A stretch of 64,000 nucleotides of DNA from Limnobacter thiooxidans (GCF_036323495.1 NZ_AP028947.1:496001-560000); one strand, 5' to 3'; counted from the stretch's first letter, positions 1 through 8,633 are shown. Notes: generated from the sequence alone by a model not told the origin. A program made the numbers and translations.

Positions 1-429
1 AAAACCCCTTACTTTTTTCCGGTGATGGTTTGCCGCGCGGACCGATCAACCATACTCAAAGCACGCGAACGCGGTGTGCAACGCTTTGTGATCAGGCCCT
101 GTGAACCGCCCAAGCTGATTGAAGAAATCAGTCAAGGTATCTTCGGCTGCACCCACGGAACCAGCCGCGATGCACAAGTGCAACTCCAGGTGATGTTTCA
201 CACACTCAACAGCCTGTGCCATGGCACGGTGACTCACCGGCAATTGCAGTGGCTCCAACAGCGCTGTACGGGCACACACCTGCAACCCGCACGAATTGCG
301 ATTGACCAGATACTTCGCTACATGGATAGGCCTAGCCACAAAACGGCTGAAATCAAGAACGCGCTCATGGAACTGTCCACACAAATCCAGTTGCATGTGG
401 ATCGGGTGCTGGCGCTTCAATACGCTTAG
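1..429 (+). CDS. Response-regulator-like protein, 3' part only
   Basis: The frame is open from the first base of the window, so the gene begins upstream and only its last 142 codons are seen. The first visible residues (PVMVCRADRSTILKARERG then FVIRPCEPPKLIEEI) look like the end of a CheY-type receiver: a beta4 strand, helix alpha4 with an ADRSTILKAR pattern typical of these domains, and a final Pro after the strand where the receiver Lys-Pro pair normally sits (here RP, so the conserved Lys may be Arg). About 95 further residues follow with no DNA-binding domain I recognise. The phosphorylated Asp would lie outside the window. It is followed by trpG on the same strand after a gap of about 115 bp. 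I infer a signalling role only from the receiver remnant. Confidence 0.6.
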   Translation, partial: KTPYFFPVMVCRADRSTILKARERGVQRFVIRPCEPPKLIEEISQGIFGCTHGTSRDAQVQLQVMFHTLNSLCHGTVTHRQLQWLQQRCTGTHLQPARIAIDQILRYMDRPSHKTAEIKNALMELSTQIQLHVDRVLALQYA

Positions 430-544
430 GCAAGCTCTGCGTTGACATTGGTCGTCTTGTTTCGGGGCTTGATCGGGTGCCTGTGTTAAAATTTTGCAAT
501 CTCAGGTATCACCCATTCATTTCCATTCAAAGCGCAGGCCCGCC

Positions 545-1141
545 ATGCTGTTGATGATCGACAACTACGACAGTTTCACTTTCAACCTCGTCCAGTATTT
601 TGGCGAATTGGGGCAGCAGGTGCACGTTGTTCGCAACGACGCCATTACAGTGGATCAAGCCCTGGCTTTGAAACCCAGCGCGGTGTGTGTGTCCCCCGGC
701 CCTTGTTCCCCTGCGCAGGCGGGTGTGTCCATTGAAATCATCCAGCGAATGGCCGGGGTTGTTCCTGTGCTTGGCGTTTGTCTCGGGCACCAGGCTATTG
801 GCGAGGCGTTTGGTGGCAAAGTCGTGCGGGCTAAAAGCATCATGCACGGCAAAACCTCCCCGGTTCACCACCAGAATGTTGGCGTGTTTGAAGGCCTGCC
901 CAATCCATTGACCTGCATCCGTTACCACTCACTGGCCATTGAGCGGCACAGCCTGCCCGATTGTCTGGAGGTCACGGCCGAAACTGCCGATGGTGAAATC
1001 ATGGGTGTGCGCCACAAAACCCTGGATGTGGAAGGCGTGCAGTTTCACCCCGAGTCAATTCTTAGCGACCGGGGCCACGATCTGCTCAAGAATTTCCTCA
1101 AGCGGGTTCAGTCACCTGTTGCGTCGCCCGTTGCAATTTGA
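545..1141 (+). CDS. trpG: Anthranilate synthase component II (glutamine amidotransferase)
   Basis: This is the glutaminase subunit of anthranilate synthase. It releases ammonia from glutamine for TrpE to convert chorismate to anthranilate in tryptophan synthesis, and in many bacteria the same protein also serves PabB in folate synthesis. The protein is a 198-residue class I amidotransferase: the N-terminal [10 protein letters not shown] signature, the oxyanion/nucleophile segment [11 protein letters not shown] with Cys near residue 79, and the His-Glu pair in VQFHPES near residue 165. The frame is open further upstream (an ATG at 494), but homology starts at [11 protein letters not shown], so I chose 545. 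trpD follows after 58 bp and trpC after that. trpE is not upstream here; a response-regulator-like gene occupies that place. Confidence 0.95.
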   Translation: MLLMIDNYDSFTFNLVQYFGELGQQVHVVRNDAITVDQALALKPSAVCVSPGPCSPAQAGVSIEIIQRMAGVVPVLGVCLGHQAIGEAFGGKVVRAKSIMHGKTSPVHHQNVGVFEGLPNPLTCIRYHSLAIERHSLPDCLEVTAETADGEIMGVRHKTLDVEGVQFHPESILSDRGHDLLKNFLKRVQSPVASPVAI

Positions 1142-1199
1142 GTGCGCCTTTGCATCCACCCATTCGCCCGATTTACGCCACCTTTAGCAGCCCGTTGCC

Positions 1200-2237
1200 A
1201 TGTCCGACACATTCAATTTCACCGCCACGCTGAACCAACTTCTGGCTGGGCAAAACCTGTCGCATGAACTCACCCGCAGCGCGTTTCAGCAACTGCTCAG
1301 CGGGGGGTTGACCACTGCACAAATCGCCGCGCTGTTGGTGGGTTTGCGCCTCAAAGGCGAAACGGCTGAGGAAGTGGCTGCCGCCGCACAAGTGATGCGC
1401 GACCTGGTCACACCCGTGGAATTGCCGCAAGGCACTGATGTGGTCGACCTGTGTGGCACCGGTGGCGATGGCGCACAAACCTTCAACATTTCTACGGCCT
1501 GCATGTTTGTGCTGGCTGCCGCTGGTGCCAAGGTGGGCAAACATGGTGGCCGCAGTGTATCGTCCAATTCGGGCAGTGCCGATGTGCTTGAACTGCTGGG
1601 TGTCAATATCAACTTGAAACCCGCGCAGGTTGCGCAATCCATCGAGCAAGTGGGCATCGGTTTCATGTTTGCACCCAACCACCACAGTGCCATGCGTTTT
1701 GCCGGGCCTGTGCGCAAAGAATTGGGGGTTCGCACCGTGTTCAACATTTTGGGGCCCCTGACCAACCCGGCCAATGCCAAGCGTCAGGTCATGGGGGTTT
1801 ACAGCCCCAGTTTGTTGGCGCTTCAAGCCGAGGTGTTGAAACGTCTGGGAGCAGTTCAGTCCCTGATCGTTCACGGTGAAAACGGCATGGATGAACTGTG
1901 CGTCGAATGCGACTCGAAGGTGGCCGAATTGCGCGATGGTGAAATTCGCCACTATACGGTCAAACCCGAAGACTTTGGTTTGACCAGGGCCTCACACAGC
2001 AGCTTGCATGCAGGGTCAGTTGCAGAATCCCGTGACAAAATTCACCATGCCCTGAACGGAAAAGGCGGCGCGATTGAAGACATCGTTCTTCTCAACAGCG
2101 CAGCCGGTTTGTACACGGCGGGTTTGGTATCCAGCTTGAAAGAGGGCGTGCAACTGGCGCGCGACACAGTGGCCAGCGGTGCCGCCCTTCGAAAACTCAC
2201 ACAGTTCGTCGACTTCACCCAGTCGGTCGAACAATAA
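1200..2237 (+). CDS. trpD: Anthranilate phosphoribosyltransferase
   Basis: It transfers the phosphoribosyl group of PRPP to anthranilate, the second committed step of tryptophan synthesis, in the cytosol. The length of 345 residues is normal for the family. The PRPP-binding glycine loop GTGGDG is near residue 84, followed by the conserved KHGGRSVSSNSGSADVLE block (residues about 113-130) that binds PRPP, Mg2+ and anthranilate. The later RTVFNILGPLTNP block is also intact. The gene lies between trpG and trpC on the same strand, with only 12 bp to trpC, so the three genes are most likely one transcript. Confidence 0.97.
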   Translation: MSDTFNFTATLNQLLAGQNLSHELTRSAFQQLLSGGLTTAQIAALLVGLRLKGETAEEVAAAAQVMRDLVTPVELPQGTDVVDLCGTGGDGAQTFNISTACMFVLAAAGAKVGKHGGRSVSSNSGSADVLELLGVNINLKPAQVAQSIEQVGIGFMFAPNHHSAMRFAGPVRKELGVRTVFNILGPLTNPANAKRQVMGVYSPSLLALQAEVLKRLGAVQSLIVHGENGMDELCVECDSKVAELRDGEIRHYTVKPEDFGLTRASHSSLHAGSVAESRDKIHHALNGKGGAIEDIVLLNSAAGLYTAGLVSSLKEGVQLARDTVASGAALRKLTQFVDFTQSVEQ

Positions 2238-2249
2238 GGCAAGCACATC

Positions 2250-3038
2250 ATGAGCGATATTCTCGACAAAATCCTCGCCACTAAGCGCGAAGAAATAGCC
2301 CAGGGCAAACAGATTTTGTCCGAGGTGCAGTGGCTCACCAAAGCGGCCCGCCTTGCGCCACCCCGCGGTTTTGCCCAAGCCATGAAAACCGCCGTGGGCA
2401 AAGGACTGCCCGCAGTCATTGCCGAGGTCAAACGGGCCAGCCCCAGCAAGGGTATTCTGCGCGAACCTTTTGATCCGGTTGAAATCGCAAGCAGTTATGC
2501 AAAGCATGGTGCAACCTGTTTGTCGGTTCTCACCGATATTCAGTATTTCAAAGGCGCGCCGCAGTACCTCGACATGGCGCGGCAAGCCAGTGGTTTGCCC
2601 TGCATTCGCAAAGACTTCATCATTGACACCTACCAGGTGGTTCAAGCCCGCGCATTGGGTGCCGATGCCATTTTGTTGATTGTGTCCGCCCTGCAATTAC
2701 CTCAACTGCTGGAATTGGAACAATGTGCCAATGAATTGGGCATGGATGTACTGGTTGAAGTGCACGACGCCGCCGAAATGGACATCGCCCTGCAGCTGAA
2801 AACGCCTTTGATTGGCGTGAACAACCGAAATTTGCGCACCTTTGAAACTTCACTTCAAACCACTCTTGATCTTAAAGGCAAGGTGGATGAAAGCCGCTTG
2901 TTGATCACTGAAAGCGGCATTGCCACACGCGCTGATGTGGAATTGATGCGTTCCAACGATGTGCATGCCTTCCTGGTGGGGGAAGCCTTCATGCGGGCAG
3001 CCTCTCCGGGTCAGGCTTTGGCCGACCTGTTTTACTAA
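2250..3038 (+). CDS. trpC: Indole-3-glycerol phosphate synthase
   Basis: It closes the indole ring, converting carboxyphenylamino-deoxyribulose phosphate to indole-3-glycerol phosphate. It is a 262-residue single-domain TIM barrel, without the TrpF fusion found in enterobacteria. Conserved segments are [11 protein letters not shown] (residues about 57-67, with the phosphate-side and catalytic Lys), RKDFI near residue 118 (catalytic Lys), GVNNRNL near 188 and ITESGI near 219. It is the last gene of the trpGDC group and is followed by an inverted repeat before the convergent M61 peptidase gene. No trpF, trpB or trpA follows, so the rest of the pathway is elsewhere. Confidence 0.97.
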   Translation: MSDILDKILATKREEIAQGKQILSEVQWLTKAARLAPPRGFAQAMKTAVGKGLPAVIAEVKRASPSKGILREPFDPVEIASSYAKHGATCLSVLTDIQYFKGAPQYLDMARQASGLPCIRKDFIIDTYQVVQARALGADAILLIVSALQLPQLLELEQCANELGMDVLVEVHDAAEMDIALQLKTPLIGVNNRNLRTFETSLQTTLDLKGKVDESRLLITESGIATRADVELMRSNDVHAFLVGEAFMRAASPGQALADLFY

Positions 3039-3089
3039 GCAGTTTGACTAAGCTGTTTTAACACGCACCGCAGGTCATTTCCGCACAAG

Positions 3090-3128
3090 GCAGTTCTTCG
3101 GCAACAAGCGGAGTGACCGAAGAACTGC
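3090..3128. terminator. Perfect 12-bp inverted repeat between convergent genes
   Basis: GCAGTTCTTCGG (3090-3101) pairs perfectly with CCGAAGAACTGC (3117-3128) around a 15-nt loop. It lies between the trpC stop and the stop of the opposing M61 gene, where a shared terminator is expected. No clear T-run follows on either strand, so it is not a textbook intrinsic terminator. It may mark transcript 3' ends in another way. Confidence 0.4.
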
Positions 3129-3131
3129 AGT

Positions 3132-4973
3132 TCAAACCTTCCAGGGCGCAGGCAGTGTTTTACCACCAGCCTGTTCCAGTTTCTTGATACTCCATTCATT
3201 GGACACCGCTTCACCGCTTGTCACCGTGAATTCACTCAAGCGCTCGGCTCGAAAACCAATGATTTCCACTGTCGTGCCAGGGCGCAATGCTGCCAGCGCT
3301 CGCTTGTAATGGGTTTCGGTCAGCCGCTTCTCGCCCAAGGCCACCAACACATCCCCAGCAGAAATGCCGGCGGCATGCGCAGGGCTGCCGTTGATCACCT
3401 GTTTCACCAGCATGCCTTCAGGCTTGAACTGCCCGTGCAGTCCCAGGTAAATCGTGTCTTCGGCTGGCTTTTGTTCCAGCTCATAGCCATAGGCCTTCAG
3501 CGCTTCTGCCAGTGGTAACTCGCCAGTGCCACGGCTCCATTCGTTGATCGAGTGGGCAAGGTCCACCCCTGTGGCCTCGTGCACAAGTGCACTGAACTCG
3601 TCTTCTCCCAGGCCTGAACCCGTCATGCCCTTGCGCTGCCACATCAGGCGCATCACATCATCCAGGCTATGCTGCCCACTCGTCTGTTGCCGAATGGCCG
3701 AATCAATACACAGCGCAAGCAATGCGCCTTTGGTGTAATAACTGACAATTGCATTGGGCGCGTTTTCGTCTTGCCGATAATATTTCGTCCAGGCATCAAA
3801 AGAGCTGTCGGCAACACTCTGGTTCAAACGTCCGGGGCCTTTCATCACTTGGGCAATTGTCTTGCCCAGTGCTGTCAGGTAAGCAGCTTCGTCCATTTTG
3901 CCGGCACGTGCCAGCATCACATCGTCGTAATAGGATGTGAAGCCCTCAAAAATCCATAGCAGGCGGGTGTAGTTCTCCTGGGTCAGGTCGTAAGGCACAA
4001 AGGCAGCGGGTTTCATCCGCTTCACATTCCAGGAATGGAAATACTCGTGACTGCACAGGCCTAAAAATCCTTCATATCCTTTTGGCGCTTTCTCTACCCC
4101 ACGTTGCGGCAAATCATTCACGCTGCAAAGCAGGGCAGTGCTGTTGCGGTGTTCAAGCCCGCCATACCCGTTGTCGGTGGCATGCAGCATGAACACATAT
4201 CGCTCAAACGGCGCTTGCTTGCTCTGGGGTTCGAACAAGGCAATCTGGGCCTCGCACACCGGTTTCAAGTCATCGCAAATGCGTTGCAAGTCCAGGTCCT
4301 GGTCGGCGCCATACACTGCAAATACATGTTGAATACCCAAGGCATCAAAGCTTTTGGTTTGCAGCACGCCCATTTCAACCGGGTGATCAATCAGGCTGTC
4401 GTAATCCGGCGCGGTAAAGGTCACCAATCCCCCGGCTTTCAACACCGGGCATCCATGAATGTCTTTCTCGGCTTCGTTGCTGCTCGGCAAGCCACAGGCC
4501 ACCGTCCAGTCCTGCAGGTTTTCACCCGGTCTTGAAATTGTCAAACCGACAGGTTCATGTTCCATTCCTTGTGGGCACAGAAACAAGCTGGTTCCATTGA
4601 AAAAGCCATGGTTGTCATCCAGGTGCGCACCACGCACCGACAAATCCCAGGCATACACGCGCCAGTAACATTCCAGTACAAGTTCCTCATGATGCCCGCT
4701 CTGTAGCAAGGCCGGATCCACTTCAATCCGCCAACTGTCCTTGCGAGCCCTCTCGCACATCACATCCACGTTGTTGATGCTGGCCCGCACATAAAGCACG
4801 TTGCGCGAGAACTCCCGAATCAGGTAACTGCCGGGTATCCATGCAGGCAGTGTCAGGTCAATCCAGCGGTTTTGCCCTTCGCCCTGCAGAATTTCAACAG
4901 GAATTCGTGTTTGTAGCCGAACATCGAAATAGTGGCCTTTGGGGTCTGCCACGGTGACCAGGTAATGCAGCAT
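3132..4973 (-). CDS. M61 family zinc metallopeptidase with PDZ domain
   Basis: This belongs to the M61 (glycyl aminopeptidase) family, which are zinc peptidases releasing N-terminal Gly/Ala in characterised members. The zinc motif HEYFH is at about residues 309-313, inside the family block SHEYFHSWNVKR, and the downstream FEGFTSYYDD segment probably carries the third ligand. The N-terminal 150 residues form the usual beta-rich domain (PGSYLIREFSRNV). A PDZ domain lies at roughly 500-590 (INGSPAHAAGISAGDVLVAL). The length of about 613 residues is typical. I chose the start at MLHYLVTVAD (4973); the frame extends six codons further upstream. I see no signal peptide, so it is probably cytosolic. 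It is the last gene of a minus-strand group, 49 bp after acuI. Confidence 0.9.
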   Translation of the reverse strand: MLHYLVTVADPKGHYFDVRLQTRIPVEILQGEGQNRWIDLTLPAWIPGSYLIREFSRNVLYVRASINNVDVMCERARKDSWRIEVDPALLQSGHHEELVLECYWRVYAWDLSVRGAHLDDNHGFFNGTSLFLCPQGMEHEPVGLTISRPGENLQDWTVACGLPSSNEAEKDIHGCPVLKAGGLVTFTAPDYDSLIDHPVEMGVLQTKSFDALGIQHVFAVYGADQDLDLQRICDDLKPVCEAQIALFEPQSKQAPFERYVFMLHATDNGYGGLEHRNSTALLCSVNDLPQRGVEKAPKGYEGFLGLCSHEYFHSWNVKRMKPAAFVPYDLTQENYTRLLWIFEGFTSYYDDVMLARAGKMDEAAYLTALGKTIAQVMKGPGRLNQSVADSSFDAWTKYYRQDENAPNAIVSYYTKGALLALCIDSAIRQQTSGQHSLDDVMRLMWQRKGMTGSGLGEDEFSALVHEATGVDLAHSINEWSRGTGELPLAEALKAYGYELEQKPAEDTIYLGLHGQFKPEGMLVKQVINGSPAHAAGISAGDVLVALGEKRLTETHYKRALAALRPGTTVEIIGFRAERLSEFTVTSGEAVSNEWSIKKLEQAGGKTLPAPWKV

Positions 4974-5022
4974 GGTTATTTGTATCTTCAAGTTTCCAGA
5001 AATGGGTTTTTACTTGTTGTAT

Positions 5023-6006
5023 TTACATCCTGACGACGACACGCCCGGTATTGCTCCCCGCCATGATCTGGGCCGCCACTTCAATGGCCTCCTCAAGCGG
5101 AACAGTACGCGACAAACTCGCCAGCTTGGCCAAGTCGAGGTCTCGCGCCAGTCGCTGCCACGCCTCTTCACGAACCGCCAAGGGTGCCATGACAGAATCA
5201 ATGCCTTTCAGCGTCACACCGCGCAATATGAATGGGGCCACCGACGAAGGCAGGTCCATGCCTTGCGCAAGTCCACAGGCTGTCACCGTGCCGCCATATC
5301 TTGTTTGTGCACAGGCATTGGCCAATGTGTAGGATCCCACGCAGTCCACAACACCCGCCCAGCGTTCACGTTGCAAGGGTTTGCCCGGTTCGCTCAGGGT
5401 TTTCCTGTCCAGCACTTCTGCGGCACCCAGGTTCTTCAAAAACTCGGCTTGCTCAGGCTTACCGCTGGTGGCGACCACTGTGTAACCGAGTTTGCTGAGC
5501 AAGGCAATGGCCACCGAGCCCACACCACCCGTGGCACCGGTCACCAAAATCTCGCCATGTTCTGGTTTTACGCCATGGCGCTCCAGGCCCAGAACGCACA
5601 GCATGGCTGTGTAGCCGGCCGTGCCAATTGCCATGGTTTGTTCCGCTGTCAGGCCGGCGGGTCGCTTGATCAGCCAGTCGCCTTTCAGTTTTGCTTTTTC
5701 CGCGAGGCATCCCCAATGGGTTTCACCCACACCAAAGCCATTCAAGATCACCTCGTCCCCAGTCTTGAAATTCGGGTGAGCACTTTCCAGAACCGTGCCC
5801 GCACCGTCAATACCCGCCACCATGGGCCATTGCCGCACCACGGGCGATTTGTTGCAAATCGCAAGTCCGTCTTTGTAATTCAGGGTCGAGTGGGAAATTT
5901 GAACCACCACATCACCTGCTTCAGGCAACTGGCTTTCACTGATTTGCTCAATGCTGGCCTTGAATTCACCCAGTTCATTTTTTTGAAGGAATACTGCCTT
6001 GAACAT
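5023..6006 (-). CDS. acuI: AcuI/YhdH-type NADPH-dependent acrylyl-CoA (quinone) oxidoreductase
   Basis: This zinc-independent medium-chain reductase has 327 residues, the usual size for the YhdH/AcuI group. Characterised members reduce acrylyl-CoA to propionyl-CoA with NADPH and protect against acrylate-type electrophiles. The N-terminal part shows the family pattern NYKDGLAI and PMVAGIDGAGTV. The nucleotide-binding Rossmann glycine motif GATGGVGSVA is near residue 154, and the C-terminal end is the conserved GRVVVRM. The zinc-binding residues of alcohol dehydrogenases are absent, as expected. It lies between the DUF3429 gene (52 bp upstream) and the M61 peptidase gene, all on the minus strand. 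The family assignment is firm; the exact substrate is inferred. Confidence 0.85.
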   Translation of the reverse strand: MFKAVFLQKNELGEFKASIEQISESQLPEAGDVVVQISHSTLNYKDGLAICNKSPVVRQWPMVAGIDGAGTVLESAHPNFKTGDEVILNGFGVGETHWGCLAEKAKLKGDWLIKRPAGLTAEQTMAIGTAGYTAMLCVLGLERHGVKPEHGEILVTGATGGVGSVAIALLSKLGYTVVATSGKPEQAEFLKNLGAAEVLDRKTLSEPGKPLQRERWAGVVDCVGSYTLANACAQTRYGGTVTACGLAQGMDLPSSVAPFILRGVTLKGIDSVMAPLAVREEAWQRLARDLDLAKLASLSRTVPLEEAIEVAAQIMAGSNTGRVVVRM

Positions 6007-6057
6007 ACTGTCTCCGTCTTTACTTGTTGTCAGTCTTGAAATTCAAGACTACACCAT

Positions 6058-6540
6058 TTAAGCAAAGCAGGCGGTCAGCAGCAATCCTGCAATAGCCCCA
6101 AGAGTCAGGTGATTCCGCAATTTCAGATATTGCTCAAATGCCTTCATGGGTTTGAGCATGCGTTGATCCACCAGCCACACAAAGGCAAGAATCACGGCAA
6201 GAATCCACAGCGTGTATTCGGGTGGAGAAAAGGCGCCAGCCAGCCAGGCCAGCAGTGAAGGTGTCACGCCCCAAATGAAGCTGCGTGTTTCAAATTCTGC
6301 TTGATCCAGGCCCGCCAGGTATGCCGGTTGTTCCTGATTGGCCAGTGAAATTGCCAGCCCCCAGTGAACGGCTCCTAGAAAAGAAACAATACACAAGGCA
6401 TAGATCAGGTTGTACTGCGCCAGCGCCGACGCCGTTTCCGTGCCGCTAAAAACACCTGTCAGCACAGCCAAGCCCAAAAATGGAATCAGGCCTGCATAGC
6501 CTAGGGTGTTCATCCAGTGTGTTTTTAGTACTTGAGCCAT
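6058..6540 (-). CDS. DUF3429 family integral membrane protein
   Basis: A 160-residue protein that I recognise as DUF3429, a small membrane family without an assigned function. It has about five hydrophobic segments (near residues 12-30, 40-65, 88-104, 108-126 and 142-158). The family-type pattern FLGAVHWGLAI and the phrase FIWGVTPSLLAW are visible. The gene starts 2 bp after the stop of the photolyase-like gene, so the two are almost certainly co-transcribed and probably coupled in translation. DUF3429 proteins are frequently seen near light- or stress-response genes such as photolyase-like proteins, as here. That suggests a shared response but does not establish a function. Confidence 0.8.
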   Translation of the reverse strand: MAQVLKTHWMNTLGYAGLIPFLGLAVLTGVFSGTETASALAQYNLIYALCIVSFLGAVHWGLAISLANQEQPAYLAGLDQAEFETRSFIWGVTPSLLAWLAGAFSPPEYTLWILAVILAFVWLVDQRMLKPMKAFEQYLKLRNHLTLGAIAGLLLTACFA

Positions 6541-6542
6541 AG

Positions 6543-7823
6543 TTAATCCGCAAGTGCGTGTTCGTGTAGTGCTTCTTCCAGGCTACCAGCCATGGTTGTC
6601 GCTTCCTTGTAAAAGCGCGAGAAACTTTGCTGGAAGCGCAATGGGTTCGGCAGCAGCTTTTCTTCTCGAAGCCACTTGGCAGGCAGGCATTTTGTCACTG
6701 TTGCATAACCCGGGTTTAGTGTTTCACGCAATTCAATGCGAACTTCCGTTTTGGTAAATCGGGCCAGTATGGCCACATTGTGCGAGGCCTGGCGGGTGTC
6801 CACAATCCAGACCTGGTCGCAACCCGTTTCCATGGCACCCAGTACAAAGGCCCAACGTTGTTCGCTCCATGGGTGCACTTCATGAAATGCGCAGTCAATC
6901 AAACCGACTCGCAGCACACCTTCTTTCGCCACGTCAAAGCAGGCTTTCAAATCCCATGGGTGAATCAATTTCACTGTTTTGAACTGATCAAGCAGCGTGC
7001 AACTGGCCTCAACACCCACTGGCTGGCGTAAATCAACCAGCTTTCGCTTTAGGGGTTCACTCAGCAGGTCCATTTGAAAACCAGTGCAAGCAGGTCGGGC
7101 CACCCCCACTGGCGGTGCGTTCCGTTCACGCCCCAAATCCCGCTTGCTTCGCGCAATTGAGTCCAGGCTTTCATAATCTGTATCAATCGAGGTGCCAGTG
7201 CAGTCCCAACGGGGTGCGTATTTGTGCACATTGTCCGCGTTGAATACATAGGGTTTGTGGCTGAACGTACCGGCCACCCATTGCCAGCTCAAGTGGTTCG
7301 ATGCCAGGTCACCGTCCAGCAAATGCGAATACATCCAGTCCGCACCCACTTTCCAGTGCACCTTGCGAATATGCACAACATACGATGCAATCCACATACG
7401 CACGTGGTTGTGCAGGTAGCCTGTCTCGTAAAGCAGTGCAATACCAGCATCAATGGCAGCAATGCCTGTTCTTCCTTCTTCTATATCATCCGGTAGTTGA
7501 TTGTTGTACCGGCCAGGCCAGACGGGTCGTCTTACATCGCGCAAAATTCCGTCGCCCAGTTCTGTATGGACATGCTTGAAAAATTCCCGCCAGGCAAACT
7601 CGAAAATCAGTTTGTCTTCAAAGCTCAAGCGGTACTTTTGCACCAGCAGTTGAGTGGCCTCGCGAACGTTGGTATAGCCGTGCGTTATCCAGGGTGACAA
7701 GCCAGTTACCGCACCGTCCAGAAAGTTGCGAGACCGGCTGTACTGCGCTGGGTCTACCTTTGCCAGGCTATCTAGTGCGGCGTGCCGACTGGGTGCGTAG
7801 TTGATTTTTGTTTGGTACTGCAT
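6543..7823 (-). CDS. Photolyase/cryptochrome-like FAD-binding protein with extra C-terminal domain
   Basis: The first ~225 residues are the helical FAD-binding domain of the photolyase/cryptochrome family: GLSPWITHGYTN, FEFAWREFFKHVH, YLHNHVRMWIASYVVHIRK and LLDGDLASNHLSWQWVAG, which together form the FAD pocket and the Trp-rich core. The usual N-terminal alpha/beta antenna domain is missing; the protein begins almost directly with the FAD domain. About 150 residues after it (roughly 260-410) contain an alpha/beta-like stretch (KLIHPWDLK, VGLIDCAFHEVHPWSEQRW, DQVWIVDTRQ) that may be the antenna-type domain moved to the C-terminus. Whether it repairs DNA or acts as a photoreceptor cannot be told from sequence. 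Neighbours are an SDR (63 bp upstream) and DUF3429 (2 bp downstream), which suggests a light/oxidative-stress operon. Confidence 0.82.
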   Translation of the reverse strand: MQYQTKINYAPSRHAALDSLAKVDPAQYSRSRNFLDGAVTGLSPWITHGYTNVREATQLLVQKYRLSFEDKLIFEFAWREFFKHVHTELGDGILRDVRRPVWPGRYNNQLPDDIEEGRTGIAAIDAGIALLYETGYLHNHVRMWIASYVVHIRKVHWKVGADWMYSHLLDGDLASNHLSWQWVAGTFSHKPYVFNADNVHKYAPRWDCTGTSIDTDYESLDSIARSKRDLGRERNAPPVGVARPACTGFQMDLLSEPLKRKLVDLRQPVGVEASCTLLDQFKTVKLIHPWDLKACFDVAKEGVLRVGLIDCAFHEVHPWSEQRWAFVLGAMETGCDQVWIVDTRQASHNVAILARFTKTEVRIELRETLNPGYATVTKCLPAKWLREEKLLPNPLRFQQSFSRFYKEATTMAGSLEEALHEHALAD

Positions 7824-7886
7824 GGGTGTCTTTATAGTGGTTACTTTCTTGGGTGGTATTTCGTGCGGTTATTCAGCGGATTTTAT

Positions 7887-8633
7887 CTATTTGACCAAGG
7901 GTCGAATATTCCTGAACCCGCCGTCCACATTCAATACTGTGCCGGTAATGCGGTTCGACGCGTCGCTGAGCAACCAATGCATGCTTTGTGCAACCTCCAA
8001 TGGCTGGTTTACGCCTTGCAAAGGATATTGCTTCGAGCTGGCGGCCCGCATCATGTCGCTTTTCAAAAAGGCCGATGCAATTGGTGAATCCGTCAAACCC
8101 GGTGCAACCACGTTCACGCGAATGTTGTCGCTTGCATGTGTCGCGGCCGCCGACCTGGCCAGACCTTCCAACCCTGCCTTCGCCGCTGCAATGGCTTCAT
8201 GGTTGGGCACACCAATGCCAGTGGCACAAGTAGAAACCAGCACGGCCGAACCACCCTGACCATTTGCCTTGGCATGCTTTAAAAAGGCCCGCATGCCATA
8301 CATGGCTGAAAACAGGTTGATCTGCATCACGCTGTCCATTTGTGCGTCGCTTGTTTTGATCAGTGGCGCAACCAGAATAGAGCCCACGCAGTGCGCGTAT
8401 CCATCAACCTGTTTGTCCAAATCAGCCAATTGTTCAAACGCTTTGTCAACAGAAGCAGAATCGCAGGCTTGTACCTCCAGAATATGTACACCCTCCATCT
8501 GGCCGTAAAGTGCCTCCAATACAGAAGCATTGCGTCCGCCCGCGACAACTTCTTGCCCCGACTGCACGCACAATTGAATCAACTCTTGCGCTATTGCGCT
8601 GTTGGCGCCCATTACAAATACACACTTCGACAT
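7887..8633 (-). CDS. Short-chain dehydrogenase/reductase family protein lacking the catalytic Tyr
   Basis: A 248-residue Rossmann-fold SDR. The cofactor glycine region is GANSAIAQE near the N-terminus, AGGRN is the site that often binds the NADP phosphate, and the C-terminal substrate loop is NVVAPGLTDSPIA followed by GTVLNVDGGF. The serine of the catalytic set is visible in LVSTCATG. At the YxxxK position, however, the sequence is NHEAIAAAKAG: the Lys is present but the Tyr position is Ile. It is therefore either a non-catalytic binding protein or uses an altered mechanism. I chose ATG 8633; a GTG three codons upstream (8642) is in frame. It is the first gene of the minus-strand group and diverges from the enoyl-CoA hydratase gene. 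Confidence 0.85.
   Translation of the reverse strand: MSKCVFVMGANSAIAQELIQLCVQSGQEVVAGGRNASVLEALYGQMEGVHILEVQACDSASVDKAFEQLADLDKQVDGYAHCVGSILVAPLIKTSDAQMDSVMQINLFSAMYGMRAFLKHAKANGQGGSAVLVSTCATGIGVPNHEAIAAAKAGLEGLARSAAATHASDNIRVNVVAPGLTDSPIASAFLKSDMMRAASSKQYPLQGVNQPLEVAQSMHWLLSDASNRITGTVLNVDGGFRNIRPLVK

Noticed and set aside
442..492. Promoter for trpG from TTGACA (442) and TAAAAT (487)
   Set aside because: The spacing of 39 bp is far too long for a sigma70 promoter, and no better -35 element fits the TAAAAT box.
4972..6039. 355-codon plus-strand frame opposite acuI
   Set aside because: The acuI reading is supported by the Rossmann motif and family start; this frame is low-complexity antisense.
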